A stretch of DNA of 64,000 nt from CAIVAT01 sp964525995 (GTDB lineage: Bacteria > Bacteroidota > Bacteroidia > Bacteroidales > FEN-979): NCBI GenBank assembly GCA_964525995.1, contig CAZGIM010000017.1, forward strand, positions 36,533 through 100,532. The letters are read 5' to 3'. Of this stretch, positions 1-8,717 are shown piece by piece; position 1 is the stretch's first letter; the number at the start of each line of letters is the position of its first letter. A program made the position numbers and the translations under genes. The notes below the pieces were generated by a model. That model did not search any database. It was not told the DNA's origin and was given only the letters and a program-made list of their open reading frames with translations.

Positions 1-521
1 ATGACCGTGAAAAAGAGAAGGTTGGTTCCCAGGGCAGTTATAAAAGTCAGAAATGATGCGGTTCCGGCGTTCGACCCGAATTTTTGCAGGAGTCTCATGA
101 TCCACCGGCATCCCATCCAAAGAAACAAAAAAGCCGAAAACGCAATGGCATACTGGTACGGCATCGAATATCCGTCGCGTGGAAAAACCTCCAGCCATGC
201 CATGGCGTGACCGAAAAGGAAAAAAGGAAGCCAGACCAAAGCCATACCCGGAAAATATTTGTTGACACTCTTTCCGTCAACCTTGTTCCTGAACTCCTTG
301 AATGCCGCCCTGTTCTCAGGATAATAGGAATATTCGTACTGTTCGACAAAATTAAATTTCAGGTCATGGTAGATGAAAATGGCCGGCAGATAGGCATAAT
401 ATCCTTTCCCGTCGCTGTTGATGATCCGGTCCCAGGATCTTTCGGGTGATTTAAATCCCATAAAGAGAAACAGATAAATCACCACTATGATTTCGGGAGT
501 AAACCTGTAAATGTACTTCAT
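1..521 (-). CDS. polytopic membrane protein, possible GT-C-type glycosyltransferase (partial)
   Basis: The gene starts at ATG 519-521 and runs off the left edge, so only the first 173 codons are visible. The protein begins MKYIYRFTPEIIVVIYLFLF, a hydrophobic helix, followed by a polar stretch with the motif SDGKGYYAYLPAIF and then further hydrophobic helices around residues 105-120, 135-150 and 160-173. An acidic residue and aromatic cluster in the first extracytoplasmic loop is typical of polytopic GT-C-fold sugar transferases, and similar uncharacterised Bacteroidota proteins exist, but the diagnostic C-terminal part is missing. It begins 18 bases after the rlmB stop codon on the same strand, so the two are probably co-transcribed. 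The plus-strand open frames over this stretch are shadows. That it is a real membrane protein is fairly sure; the enzymatic role is inference. Confidence 0.7.
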   Translation of the reverse strand, partial: MKYIYRFTPEIIVVIYLFLFMGFKSPERSWDRIINSDGKGYYAYLPAIFIYHDLKFNFVEQYEYSYYPENRAAFKEFRNKVDGKSVNKYFPGMALVWLPFFLFGHAMAWLEVFPRDGYSMPYQYAIAFSAFLFLWMGCRWIMRLLQKFGSNAGTASFLTFITALGTNLLFFTV

Positions 522-539
522 GTCGGACGATTCGGTTGT

Positions 540-1307
540 TTATAATCGGGTGAGGGTCACAGGCATATCATTTTTTTCCCTTTGGCGGATGGCTTCGAAA
601 AGGACCACTCCGGCGGCAACTGAGACATTAAGTGATTCGATTTCACCGAAGAGTGGTATTTGAACGTTTTCATCGGTCATTTTCAGGTACTCTTCGGCGA
701 TGCCTTCGCCTTCCGAACCCATGATCAATGCAAAAGGACCTGTGAAGTCAGTTTCTGTATATTTCACATCACTTTTCTCGGTTGCCGCAATGATCTTTAA
801 TCCCGACTCTTTGAAAAAGCGGATGGATTCTTTCAGGTTCTGCGATCGTACAACCGGGAGTTTGTATAGCGCCCCGGCCGATGTTTTAATTGCGTCGGAG
901 TTTATTGCAGCAGAACCTTTTGCAGAGATCACCACGCCATGAGCGCCAGCACATTCGGCAGTCCGGGCAATGCTGCCGAAATTCCTTACGTCGGTGATCC
1001 GGTCGAGGATCAGGAACATCGGGATACCTCCACGTTCGTAAACGGCGGGCACCAGATCTTCGGCTTTCTGATAGGCAATCTCTGAAACAAAGCCGATCAC
1101 CCCCTGATGATTCTGGCGCGACAACCGGTTCAGCTTTTCGGCCGGGACAAATTGAAAAGGTATCTCTGTCACCTTGATCAGAGCGAATAACTCCCTGAAA
1201 TTTTCTCCCTTCAGATTTTTCTGGAGCATTACTTTTTCAAACTCCTTGCCCGACTTGATCGCTTCCAGCACAGGCCTGAGCCCGTAAATATAGGTCTCTT
1301 TCTTCAT
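540..1307 (-). CDS. rlmB: 23S rRNA (guanosine-2'-O-)methyltransferase RlmB / TrmH-family SPOUT methylase
   Basis: The 255-residue protein has the TrmH/SpoU layout: an N-terminal RNA-binding domain (about 5-85) and a knotted SPOUT domain (about 95-245). Visible signature motifs are DVRNFGSIARTAE (107-118), IMGSEGEGI (195-203) and ESLNVSVA (224-231), which together bind S-adenosylmethionine and the target ribose. The family transfers a methyl group to the 2'-OH of a guanosine in 23S rRNA, classically in the peptidyl-transferase region. Length matches the family. It lies between rmuC upstream (121-base gap) and the partial membrane protein downstream. Family membership is sure; the exact modified nucleotide cannot be told from sequence alone, because TrmH paralogues share these motifs. 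Confidence 0.88.
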   Translation of the reverse strand: MKKETYIYGLRPVLEAIKSGKEFEKVMLQKNLKGENFRELFALIKVTEIPFQFVPAEKLNRLSRQNHQGVIGFVSEIAYQKAEDLVPAVYERGGIPMFLILDRITDVRNFGSIARTAECAGAHGVVISAKGSAAINSDAIKTSAGALYKLPVVRSQNLKESIRFFKESGLKIIAATEKSDVKYTETDFTGPFALIMGSEGEGIAEEYLKMTDENVQIPLFGEIESLNVSVAAGVVLFEAIRQREKNDMPVTLTRL

Positions 1308-1428
1308 TTGTGTATCGTTCTATTTCACTGGTCAAGTGGAATATCCATGAGGATCGTTTGCATCTGCAGCAGGTACTTGAATCGCCGTGATTATCTCATA
1401 ATTTATTTAAAAAAAAACATTCAACCGA

Positions 1429-2775
1429 TCAGTCATCGTTGGTCCGTTCCAGCATCGATTTCGGAATCTCTTTACCCGTGCGGGCTCCTAGCGTTTTCAA
1501 ATTTTCAACCCTTCGGATGAGATTCCCTTTCCCTGTCGAGAGTTTGTTCATGGCAGCATCGAAAGTCCGGTGCGATGCTTCAATTTTGGCGCCAATGTCC
1601 TTCAGGTCATCGAGGAATCCCACGAATTTGTCATACAATTCTCCGCTCTGGCGGGCGATCTCCTGTACATTTTTATTCTGATATTCAACCCTCCAAAGGT
1701 TGGCAATCATCCGTAATGCGGCGATCAGGTTGGTCGGGCTGATCAGCAGGATCCGCCGGTCGTAGGCGTAATTCCAGAGATTGGGATCATGTTGCATGGC
1801 CAACAGGTAGGCCGGTTCCACAGGCATGAAAAGCATCACGAAATCGAGGCTCTGCAAGTCATACAGATCCTGGTAGTTTTTACTTCCGAGGTCATTGATA
1901 TGGTTTTTCACTGAAATCAGGTGTTCCCGGGCTGCCTGTTCCTGTTCTTCCCGGTTGTCGGCTGAAGCAAATTTTTCATAGGCCACCAATGAAACCTTGG
2001 AATCGATGATCACATTGCGTCCACCCGGATAAGTTACAATCACGTCGGGTTGCATACGCCGTCCCTGATCGTTGGTAAATGACTGCTGGATGAAGAACTC
2101 CCGGTCGCGGGTAAGACCCGACTTTTCGAGAATGGTCTCCAGGATCACTTCGCCCCAGTTGCCCCGCGTCTTAGCCTGTCCTTTCAGGGCATTGGTGAGG
2201 TTGCTGGCCTCCTTGCTGATCTGGGTATTTAATTCAGCCAGATTCCGGATCTCTTTTTCGAGTGAAAACCGCTGTTTTGACTCCCGGTCATAGGTTTCAT
2301 CGACCTTTTTCTCAAAATCGCGAATCCGTTCGCCCAGCGGTTTAAGAATCTCATCAAGCCGGGTGGTATTCTGCTCGGTGAACTTCCGGGTCTTTTCATC
2401 AAGAATGTCGTTGGCCAGGTTTCTGAATTCACTCCGGAAGTGTTCCTGTAAAGCTTCGAGTTCGCCTTTTTGCTCCTGGATCCGGGTTTCCATCGCTTTA
2501 TACTCGCTCGATAGTGCCGAAAGCTGCCGGTTCAGATCAAGGATGGTCAATTCTTTAAGCTTTAGTTGTTCTTCCATCCTCAAACTTTGGAGGTCGGCGA
2601 TACGGGTGCGCTCTTCCGCCACCCGGACTTCTGTCCTCGTAGCCTCCAGTTCCTTTATAAGCGACTCCGTCTCAGCTATGTTTTGTGCCTTGTTCAGACG
2701 GTTCTGGCGGATAAATAACACCATGAATACCGAGAGAATTAGCAGGAGCAGGATGAGAAGGATCACTTCAGTCAT
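1429..2775 (-). CDS. rmuC: DNA recombination protein RmuC
   Basis: The 448-residue protein has an N-terminal membrane anchor (about residues 4-23), a long charged coiled coil (about 27-135) and the RmuC domain (about 170-400). Landmarks of the domain are GNWGEVILETILEKSGL, a PDVIVTYPGG stretch and the IDSKVSL motif, which resembles the PD-(D/E)XK nuclease core. RmuC-family proteins limit inversions at short inverted repeats in E. coli; a nuclease activity is predicted from the fold. The length is normal. The gene has its own promoter about 110 bases upstream (TTTG at 2915-2918, TAACTTTG at 2886-2893 read on the minus strand) and may carry rlmB with it. Family call is sure; the role is inferred from homologues. 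Confidence 0.9.
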   Translation of the reverse strand: MTEVILLILLLLILSVFMVLFIRQNRLNKAQNIAETESLIKELEATRTEVRVAEERTRIADLQSLRMEEQLKLKELTILDLNRQLSALSSEYKAMETRIQEQKGELEALQEHFRSEFRNLANDILDEKTRKFTEQNTTRLDEILKPLGERIRDFEKKVDETYDRESKQRFSLEKEIRNLAELNTQISKEASNLTNALKGQAKTRGNWGEVILETILEKSGLTRDREFFIQQSFTNDQGRRMQPDVIVTYPGGRNVIIDSKVSLVAYEKFASADNREEQEQAAREHLISVKNHINDLGSKNYQDLYDLQSLDFVMLFMPVEPAYLLAMQHDPNLWNYAYDRRILLISPTNLIAALRMIANLWRVEYQNKNVQEIARQSGELYDKFVGFLDDLKDIGAKIEASHRTFDAAMNKLSTGKGNLIRRVENLKTLGARTGKEIPKSMLERTNDD

Positions 2776-3077
2776 GCGGAATGGTTTTTAGATCAGGAGT
2801 CCAAGTTATTAAAGCGTTTGTCATCGCGGCGTCAGGGCCGGTCGAATAATCGTATAAAATGGTGCGCCTTGCCTCCCACGGAGTCCAAAGTTATGATAAT
2901 TCTTTGGTCTGGCCCAAAAATTCTGTCTGCCCCGATTTGATCAACCCGGATTTCCGACAAAGGTTCCGGATCCCGGACAGGCAAATTCAAACGTTCTATT
3001 CACAGCATGGCTGCAAATAGTAAAGATTTTAACATGACGTTGGTATTCTCTTCCATCCGGGAACAAGAGCAAACCGC
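2776..3077. other. 302-base intergenic region with the rmuC promoter
   Basis: No credible coding frame is seen on either strand. The right part is 3' to the endonuclease/phosphatase gene; the left part is the leader of rmuC. Apart from the rmuC promoter I see only a loose direct repeat, GAGTCCAA(A)GTTAT, at about 2787 and 2881, and no hairpin with a T-tract. Confidence 0.6.
2886..2918 (-). promoter_or_regulatory. predicted promoter of rmuC
   Basis: Read on the minus strand this is TTTG, 21 bases, then TAACTTTG, an exact match to the Bacteroidota -33 (TTTG) and -7 (TAnnTTTG) elements at normal spacing. Transcription would begin near 2881, leaving a leader of about 105 bases before the rmuC start codon. 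Confidence 0.6.
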
Positions 3078-3920
3078 TTACAGTGACACGGTAACAACCA
3101 CCGGAAAATGATCGGAAGCATAGCGTCCTTCACGCATTTCGCGTTCCACCCGGTAGTTTACAGCTTTGGCTCCGTAAGCAGTGAAAATATAATCGATCCG
3201 TTCAGTTGCCGGTATATCGGTTTTGAACCCGTTAAAGGTTCCTTCAGGATCCATTGGCAGTTGCTGGTCGACATTGCGGGAATCCTGGAAAATGGTGGAT
3301 AGTATTTTCACCGGTTCGCTTCCGCTTTCGGTGTTCAGGTCGCCCATCAATATCACCGGAAAACCTTGTTTATTCATCTCTTTCAGACGTTCGAGGATCA
3401 TCAGTGCGCTGTTCCGCCGGGCAGTGGAGCCCATATGATCGAAATGGGTATTGAGTACCCAGAATTTCTTCCCCGACCGGTGTTCTTTGAAGAGTCCCCA
3501 GGTACAGATCCTGAAACAGGCTGCATCCCATCCCTTCGAGGGTTTCCGGGGAGAATCGGAAAGCCAGAAGGTCCCGGAGCGGATCAGTCTGACGGCATTC
3601 CTGTTATAATAAACAGCGCAGAATTCCCCACCGGTTTTTCCATCCTCGCGGCCTACTCCGATGCGCCCATAATCAGGGAAGGAGGAATCGATAAATTCGA
3701 CCTGTTGAATTAATCCCTCCTGAATCCCGAAAATACCGGGTGAAGCTTTATGGATCTGTTCACAAAGCCAGTTTTTTCGCTCAGACCATGCATTAATGCC
3801 GTCGCTGGCATTATCATACCGGATATTATAGGTTAAAAGGATCAACGACTGACTGAATGTCGATAAACCTGCGATTGTTAAAAGCAGGATCAGTAACGAA
3901 CGGAATGGTTTCAAATTCAT
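3078..3920 (-). CDS. secreted endonuclease/exonuclease/phosphatase-family protein
   Basis: The fold is the EEP (DNase I-like) superfamily of metal-dependent phosphodiesterases. Motifs seen are TYNIRYD near residue 30, GIQEGL (catalytic Glu), NTHFDHMG, LMGDLNT (Asp/Asn of the active site) and the C-terminal ASDHFPV. The frame is open to 3980, but I place the start at 3920 because it yields a normal signal peptide (MNLKPFRSLLILLLTIAGLS followed by TFSQ) and a TACCTTTA -7-like box sits just upstream. The product should be exported, 280 residues. Substrate is not predictable: relatives cleave DNA, sphingomyelin, inositol phosphates or sugar phosphates. It is transcribed divergently from the phosphodiesterase gene at 4100. 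Confidence 0.85.
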   Translation of the reverse strand: MNLKPFRSLLILLLTIAGLSTFSQSLILLTYNIRYDNASDGINAWSERKNWLCEQIHKASPGIFGIQEGLIQQVEFIDSSFPDYGRIGVGREDGKTGGEFCAVYYNRNAVRLIRSGTFWLSDSPRKPSKGWDAACFRICTWGLFKEHRSGKKFWVLNTHFDHMGSTARRNSALMILERLKEMNKQGFPVILMGDLNTESGSEPVKILSTIFQDSRNVDQQLPMDPEGTFNGFKTDIPATERIDYIFTAYGAKAVNYRVEREMREGRYASDHFPVVVTVSL

Positions 3921-4099
3921 ACGACGGTCAATAAAAAGTAAAGGTAGCCTATTTTTCGACAAAACAAGAAATTGGATCATTTCCGATTTGCCCGGTTTAG
4001 GTTTTCGCGTTATAGGATCGGTCCTATAATCAAATTTCTGTCCAATTTATTACATGATTCCGTGTACTTTTACGCGATCAAACATCACTTGCCAAGAAC

Positions 4100-4597
4100 A
4101 TGCTGGCCGGAATCATTTCAGATACACACGGATCGATATCCCCCAGGGTCCTCGATTTCTTAAACGATGTGGATGAGATCTGGCATGCCGGTGACATCGG
4201 TACTCCGATATTGTTGCAAAGCCTTCAGGACTTTAAACCAGTCAGAGCCGTTTCCGGGAATATCGATGGACAGGATATCAGGCTTCTGTGTAAGCCGATC
4301 GAGCAATTTGAAGTGGAGTCGGTCAGGGTTTTGATGACGCATATCGGGGGATATCCCGGACGCTACACTCCGGGGATTGCACGGATCATTGAATCGCAGC
4401 GTCCGAACCTGTTTATCAGCGGCCATTCACATATATTGAAGGTGATGTATGACAAAAGGTACCGCTTATTGCATATCAACCCGGGAGCAGCAGGGAATTC
4501 GGGAATGCACCGGTCGGTTACGGCGGTGAAGCTGGTGATCGACGGTGAAAAGATTCATGATCTCCGGGTCTTCGATCTGCCCCGCAATCGTTTTTAA
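4100..4597 (+). CDS. YfcE/MJ0936-family metallophosphoesterase
   Basis: This 165-residue protein is a compact calcineurin-like phosphoesterase. The metal-binding motifs are all present: SDTHG (residues 7-11), HAGDIG, SGNIDG, MTHIGGYPGRY and ISGHSHI, followed by the family-typical NPGAAG. Members of the YfcE/MJ0936 group are dinuclear-metal cytoplasmic phosphodiesterases, with activity shown mostly on artificial phosphodiesters, so the physiological substrate is open. There is no signal peptide. It stands alone, divergent from the EEP protein and convergent with the DUF4293 gene (32-base gap). Confidence 0.9.
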   Translation: MLAGIISDTHGSISPRVLDFLNDVDEIWHAGDIGTPILLQSLQDFKPVRAVSGNIDGQDIRLLCKPIEQFEVESVRVLMTHIGGYPGRYTPGIARIIESQRPNLFISGHSHILKVMYDKRYRLLHINPGAAGNSGMHRSVTAVKLVIDGEKIHDLRVFDLPRNRF

Positions 4598-4629
4598 TAA
4601 TAAAATTTTGTCAATATAACAGGGGAAGA

Positions 4630-5106
4630 TCAACGCAGCCGATCGGCTGATTTGACGAGGGCTTCATCTTTTTTTATGGCACGTGTCGCCAGGATCAGCA
4701 TGGCAAGCGTGATGAGCGGAAGGATCATCCCGATGTAGTTATACTCGGGATCACTTTTGGTGATGCCGGTGATATATGGTGCATAATAGAAAAAGATCAG
4801 CATGATCACGACAATATTGGTGATGACATTAAAGGCGTTTAACCTGACCTGAAGCCATCTTTTTTTATAAGAAAAAATGGTAAGTAGGGTAAGGAGAATT
4901 GAAACGATGACCAGAACGATAAGGGGGAGGGTAAAGAACAGGCTGAAAACAGCTCTGGGCTCGGGATCGAGGCTCCTGATTCCGTAAATAAACAATTTGT
5001 AGTTCCCCTCAAGTTCGTTAAAGAAAGCGGCAAGGGGGAAGAAAAACAGCAGGACACAGGCTAAAGCTGCAATTGCAAGATACAATGTTTGAATGCGTTG
5101 TAACAT
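4630..5106 (-). CDS. DUF4293 family membrane protein
   Basis: The 158-residue product has four hydrophobic helices (about residues 7-27, 52-75, 84-105 and 115-140) and begins MLQRIQTLYLAIAALACVLL, the typical opening of the Bacteroidota-restricted DUF4293 family. The last 20 residues are charged and probably cytoplasmic. No function is known for the family. In related genomes it is often near rho, as here, where it is divergent from rho across about 200 bases. Confidence 0.8.
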   Translation of the reverse strand: MLQRIQTLYLAIAALACVLLFFFPLAAFFNELEGNYKLFIYGIRSLDPEPRAVFSLFFTLPLIVLVIVSILLTLLTIFSYKKRWLQVRLNAFNVITNIVVIMLIFFYYAPYITGITKSDPEYNYIGMILPLITLAMLILATRAIKKDEALVKSADRLR

Positions 5107-5177
5107 GGCTTAAGATGGTTTGAAAGTGCGAAATTAGGAAAGAATTTGAAGGGGAGCGGGGCCTCCGGAAAAAAAAC

Positions 5178-5207
5178 TTGATAATCGTTAAATTGTTCTT
5201 ATATTTG
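5178..5207 (+). promoter_or_regulatory. predicted promoter of rho
   Basis: TTG at 5178-5180, 19 bases, then TATATTTG at 5200-5207, an exact -7 element. It is followed by CAG. The start site near 5212 gives a leader of about 100 bases before the rho ATG, long enough for leader control, although no clear structure is seen in it. Confidence 0.7.
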
Positions 5208-5313
5208 CAGCGATTTTTAGTCCCGCAGTCCTATTCTTTGACGACTACATCCCTTTTTCCTTATTTAGATACTTGATTGTTTAACTGACGATTCATTAAT
5301 AAAACATTATCCC

Positions 5314-7125
5314 ATGTATGACATTATTTCCCTCGATGGTAAAGAGCTGTCGGAGATTCGAGAAATTGCAAGAAAATTCAACATTCCCAAGGTAGATAAA
5401 CTTGAAAAGCAGGATCTTATTTACAAAATTTTAGATCATCAGGCGCTGAATCCCTCGCCTGAAATTTTAATTGAAGAGAAAAAGCAAAAGGAAAAGAATT
5501 TCCGTGGAAGGCCCCGAAAAGACCATACGCTTCAAAACAGAGAAAGTTCCGATCAGAAAGCCGCCCCAGTCAACGATCATACTCCCGAACCCAAACCTGT
5601 TGTACCGGGTGAACAGGTAGTTGAACCTGTGGTGGCAGCGAGAACAGAAACACCACGTCCGATGCAGGATAACAGCCAGGCAAGAGCACAGAGACCGGGC
5701 AGAAACAAGAGGCAGGTACGCGACAAGAAACCGTATCGCAATTTCCCCGAGAAACCCGCTGCCGAACCCTTGGTGAAAATGACTGTCAACGACCTCCCTG
5801 AAACTCCTGAAGAACGATTCGATTTTGAAGAACCGGCCGAACGTCCGGTGGTCGTAGCAGAGATTGCCGAGCCCGTTGTTCAAAAACCGGAACCTGAGGC
5901 CGAAGTTGTTGAAGAGGCGATTGTTCCTGCAGTTCCCGATGATCGAAGAAATCGTGAATTTCCCAGAAAGTTTCAGGAACGTCACCGGGAGGAATATTCT
6001 TTCGAGTTCGACGGAATCATTGTGAGCGAAGGCGTACTCGAGATCATGACCGACGGCTACGGATTCCTGCGTTCCTCCGACTACAACTATCTTAATTCAC
6101 CCGACGACATTTATGTTTCACAATCTCAGATCAAGTTATTCGGATTAAAGACCGGTGATACGGTACGCGGTACCATTCGCCCGCCCAAGGAGGGTGAGAA
6201 ATATTTCCCGCTGATCAAAGTTGACCTGATCAACGGCAGGAAACCCGAAGAGGTGCGCGATCGTATCCCCTTTGATTATCTGACGCCGCTTTTCCCGATG
6301 AAGAAGTTTAAACTCACGGGACACACGGGTGAAACCATGTCAACCCGGATCATCGATATGTTTGCTCCGATCGGATTCGGGCAACGGGGATTGATCGTGG
6401 CCCAGCCCAAAACAGGTAAGACCGTGCTTCTGAAAGAGATTGCCAACGCCATTGCGGCCAATCACCCCGACGTGTATATGATCATCCTGCTCATTGATGA
6501 GCGTCCCGAGGAGGTTACCGACATGCAGCGCAGCGTCAAGGCTGAGGTGATATCATCCACCTTCGATGAACCCGCCGAGCGTCATGCCCGCATCTCCAAC
6601 ATCATACTCGAAAAAGCAAAACGTCTGGTCGAATGTGGCCATGATGTGGTAATCCTGCTTGACTCCATCACCCGGCTGGCACGGGCTTATAATACTGTTG
6701 CGCCGGCATCGGGAAAGGTTCTGTCGGGAGGGGTTGAAGCCAATGCGTTACAGAAACCCAAACGGTTCTTCGGCGCTGCACGACAGATTGAAAACGGAGG
6801 TTCACTTACCATCATTGCCACAGCGCTCATCGAAACAGGTTCCAAAATGGACGAGGTGATCTTCGAAGAGTTCAAAGGAACCGGTAATATGGAATTGCAG
6901 TTAGACCGCAAGCTTTCGAACAAGCGCATTTATCCGGCCATCGACATTGTTTCGTCGAGTACCCGCAGGGAGGATCTGCTTCTTGAAAAAGATGTGCTGG
7001 GCCGGATATGGATTCTCAGAAACCACCTGGCTGATATGAACCCGCTGGAGGCTATGGAGTTCCTCAAAGAGAAAATGAAATTTACCGATACTAACGAGGA
7101 ATTTCTGATCTCGATGAACGGATAA
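5314..7125 (+). CDS. rho: transcription termination factor Rho with extended N-terminal insertion
   Basis: The 603-residue hexameric RNA helicase ends transcription of untranslated RNA. Domains in order: Rho_N/SAP-like helices (about 5-50); a long Glu/Pro/Arg-rich, low-complexity insertion (about 55-220) absent from the 419-residue E. coli protein; the cold-shock-like primary RNA site (about 230-305); and the RecA-type ATPase. The P-loop QPKTGKT is at about 365-371, the Walker B segment VVILLDSITRLARAYN around 445-460, and the conserved GGSLTIIATALIETGSKMDE follows. Similar insertions are known in Bacteroidota and Actinobacteria Rho and can promote RNA binding or condensate formation (known for Bacteroides thetaiotaomicron Rho). 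The gene ends only 8 bases from the convergent mpl stop codon. Confidence 0.96.
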   Translation: MYDIISLDGKELSEIREIARKFNIPKVDKLEKQDLIYKILDHQALNPSPEILIEEKKQKEKNFRGRPRKDHTLQNRESSDQKAAPVNDHTPEPKPVVPGEQVVEPVVAARTETPRPMQDNSQARAQRPGRNKRQVRDKKPYRNFPEKPAAEPLVKMTVNDLPETPEERFDFEEPAERPVVVAEIAEPVVQKPEPEAEVVEEAIVPAVPDDRRNREFPRKFQERHREEYSFEFDGIIVSEGVLEIMTDGYGFLRSSDYNYLNSPDDIYVSQSQIKLFGLKTGDTVRGTIRPPKEGEKYFPLIKVDLINGRKPEEVRDRIPFDYLTPLFPMKKFKLTGHTGETMSTRIIDMFAPIGFGQRGLIVAQPKTGKTVLLKEIANAIAANHPDVYMIILLIDERPEEVTDMQRSVKAEVISSTFDEPAERHARISNIILEKAKRLVECGHDVVILLDSITRLARAYNTVAPASGKVLSGGVEANALQKPKRFFGAARQIENGGSLTIIATALIETGSKMDEVIFEEFKGTGNMELQLDRKLSNKRIYPAIDIVSSSTRREDLLLEKDVLGRIWILRNHLADMNPLEAMEFLKEKMKFTDTNEEFLISMNG

Positions 7126-7133
7126 TGATCCGG

Positions 7134-8495
7134 TCACGACCCTGTCAGTTGCATTCCCATCTTTTTCAGGTCCATCCCATCGTAATTCCCCGAGCTCATC
7201 ATCAAAAAGACTGAGTTTTTTGGAGGAATGTTTATGATCCTTTGTTGAAGTGCGTCCGAATCGCTGAAAACCTCCAGCGCTCTGTTATCAAAGCCTTCCA
7301 TGATTTGCATCTCGGATACCGGAGGGAGTCGTTTGATACTCAGTGCATGAGGGTTGAAATAAACCAGAGCGATGTCGGCTTCATCCAATGCGCCGGCATA
7401 GTGCGGAAGAAATTCTTTACTCAGGCTGCTGTATGTGTGGAGTTCGAGACAGGCGATCAGTCGTCGTTCCGGGAACTGCTCCCTGACTGCGGCAATGGTT
7501 GCCCTTACCTTTGAAGGAGCATGCGCAAAATCCTTGAAAACTGCCGTGGTGGAGTTTCCCGAAATCAGCTCTAACCGTTTTGAAGCACCTTTAAAGGTGA
7601 TCATGGCATCATAAAAATCCGGTTCTTTTATCCCTAAAAGTGTGCACACCTTAAACGCGGCGCTGAGGTTCATCATGTTGTGTCGTCCGAATATCTGCAA
7701 CGGGACGGTGCGGTTACCCTGAACCAGATGGGTTACGTCACCGATACGGGTGTGAGGAAGCGCGGTATAAGGGAAGAGCCGGATGTCCTTTCTCACGATA
7801 CTGCATATTTTTATCAGTTCGGGATCATCCTCCGAATAGATCAGGCATCCGTCGGGGGTAATGAGATTTACGAAGGTTTTAAATTGATCAAGGTACCTGT
7901 CGAAGGTGGGGAAAACATTGATGTGATCCCAGGCAATGCCGCTCAGGACTGCAATATCGGGATGGTACAAATGAAATTTCGGCCGGGGATCGATGGGAGA
8001 GGTGAGGTATTCATCGCCTTCGATGACCATAATGCCTGCTTTGTGACTCAGTCTCACCATCACCTCAAATCCTTCGAGTTGCGCACCTACCATGTAATCG
8101 CAATCAATACCCGCATATTTCAACGCATGCAATATCATGGCGGTGATGGTTGTCTTGCCGTGGCTTCCTCCGATGACGATTCTTTTTTTATTTTTCGATT
8201 GTTCGTAAAGGTATTCAGGGTAAGAAAAGATCTTCAAGCCGGTCTCCCGGGCCCTGATCAGTTCGGGATTATCGGCTTTAGCATGCATCCCAACGATTAC
8301 AGCATCAAGGTCGGAAGTGATGCGGGCAGGATCCCAGCCCTCGGTCTCGGGTAGCAGGCCGAACCGTTCGAGCCTGCTTTTTGAGGGCTCAAACACTTCG
8401 TCGTCGGAACCCGAAACCCGGTAACCCTTTTGGTGAAGGGCAATGGCAAGATTGTGCATGGCGCTGCCGCCGATGGCAATAAAATGGATATGCAT
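7134..8495 (-). CDS. mpl: UDP-N-acetylmuramate:L-alanyl-gamma-D-glutamyl-meso-diaminopimelate ligase Mpl
   Basis: Mpl reattaches the recycled tripeptide L-Ala-gamma-D-Glu-meso-DAP to UDP-MurNAc with ATP, saving peptidoglycan turnover products. The 453-residue protein has the Mur-ligase architecture: Rossmann domain starting HFIAIGGSAMHNLA (Mpl-specific variant of the MurC start), ATP loop GGSHGKTT (109-116), central domain, and the C-terminal domain ending before LMMSSGNYDGMD. The N-terminal phrase IGGSAMHNLA and the lack of the MurC GIGG(I/A)GM motif separate it from MurC. A TAAGTTTG -7 box (8513-8520) lies just upstream. It links to other cell-wall recycling genes in the window (NamZ-like, GH3 fusion). 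Confidence 0.93.
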   Translation of the reverse strand: MHIHFIAIGGSAMHNLAIALHQKGYRVSGSDDEVFEPSKSRLERFGLLPETEGWDPARITSDLDAVIVGMHAKADNPELIRARETGLKIFSYPEYLYEQSKNKKRIVIGGSHGKTTITAMILHALKYAGIDCDYMVGAQLEGFEVMVRLSHKAGIMVIEGDEYLTSPIDPRPKFHLYHPDIAVLSGIAWDHINVFPTFDRYLDQFKTFVNLITPDGCLIYSEDDPELIKICSIVRKDIRLFPYTALPHTRIGDVTHLVQGNRTVPLQIFGRHNMMNLSAAFKVCTLLGIKEPDFYDAMITFKGASKRLELISGNSTTAVFKDFAHAPSKVRATIAAVREQFPERRLIACLELHTYSSLSKEFLPHYAGALDEADIALVYFNPHALSIKRLPPVSEMQIMEGFDNRALEVFSDSDALQQRIINIPPKNSVFLMMSSGNYDGMDLKKMGMQLTGS

Positions 8496-8512
8496 GGATA
8501 AAATATTTGATC

Positions 8513-8520
8513 CAAACTTA
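8513..8520 (-). promoter_or_regulatory. predicted -7 element of mpl
   Basis: Minus-strand TAAGTTTG fits TAnnTTTG exactly and lies 18 bases before the mpl ATG. No good -33 TTTG is seen at the expected distance. Confidence 0.45.
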
Positions 8521-8717
8521 CTGATTAATACAGCATCTTTTGAAATTCTCCCTCATTTTTCTGCGAAGCGAGGCAATTCCGTCAGAGCGCGGAGTAATCT
8601 TCACCTCAGCAACATTGCAAAGGTCATGACCGGTATTTTTTAAGTAATAAATGGTTCAAAAGATTGCTTTGACTCATTCTTTTTGTAAATTCACACAAAT
8701 TTTGACGGTTTTCAGGG

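Noticed and set aside
1..449. Two overlapping plus-strand open frames at the left edge
   Set aside because: The minus strand has a continuous frame with signal-like and membrane helices from ATG 521 to the window edge, and rlmB just upstream on the same strand. The plus frames give no recognisable protein.
7680..8354. 224-residue plus-strand frame inside mpl
   Set aside because: It is antisense to conserved Mur-ligase motifs and has no family resemblance.
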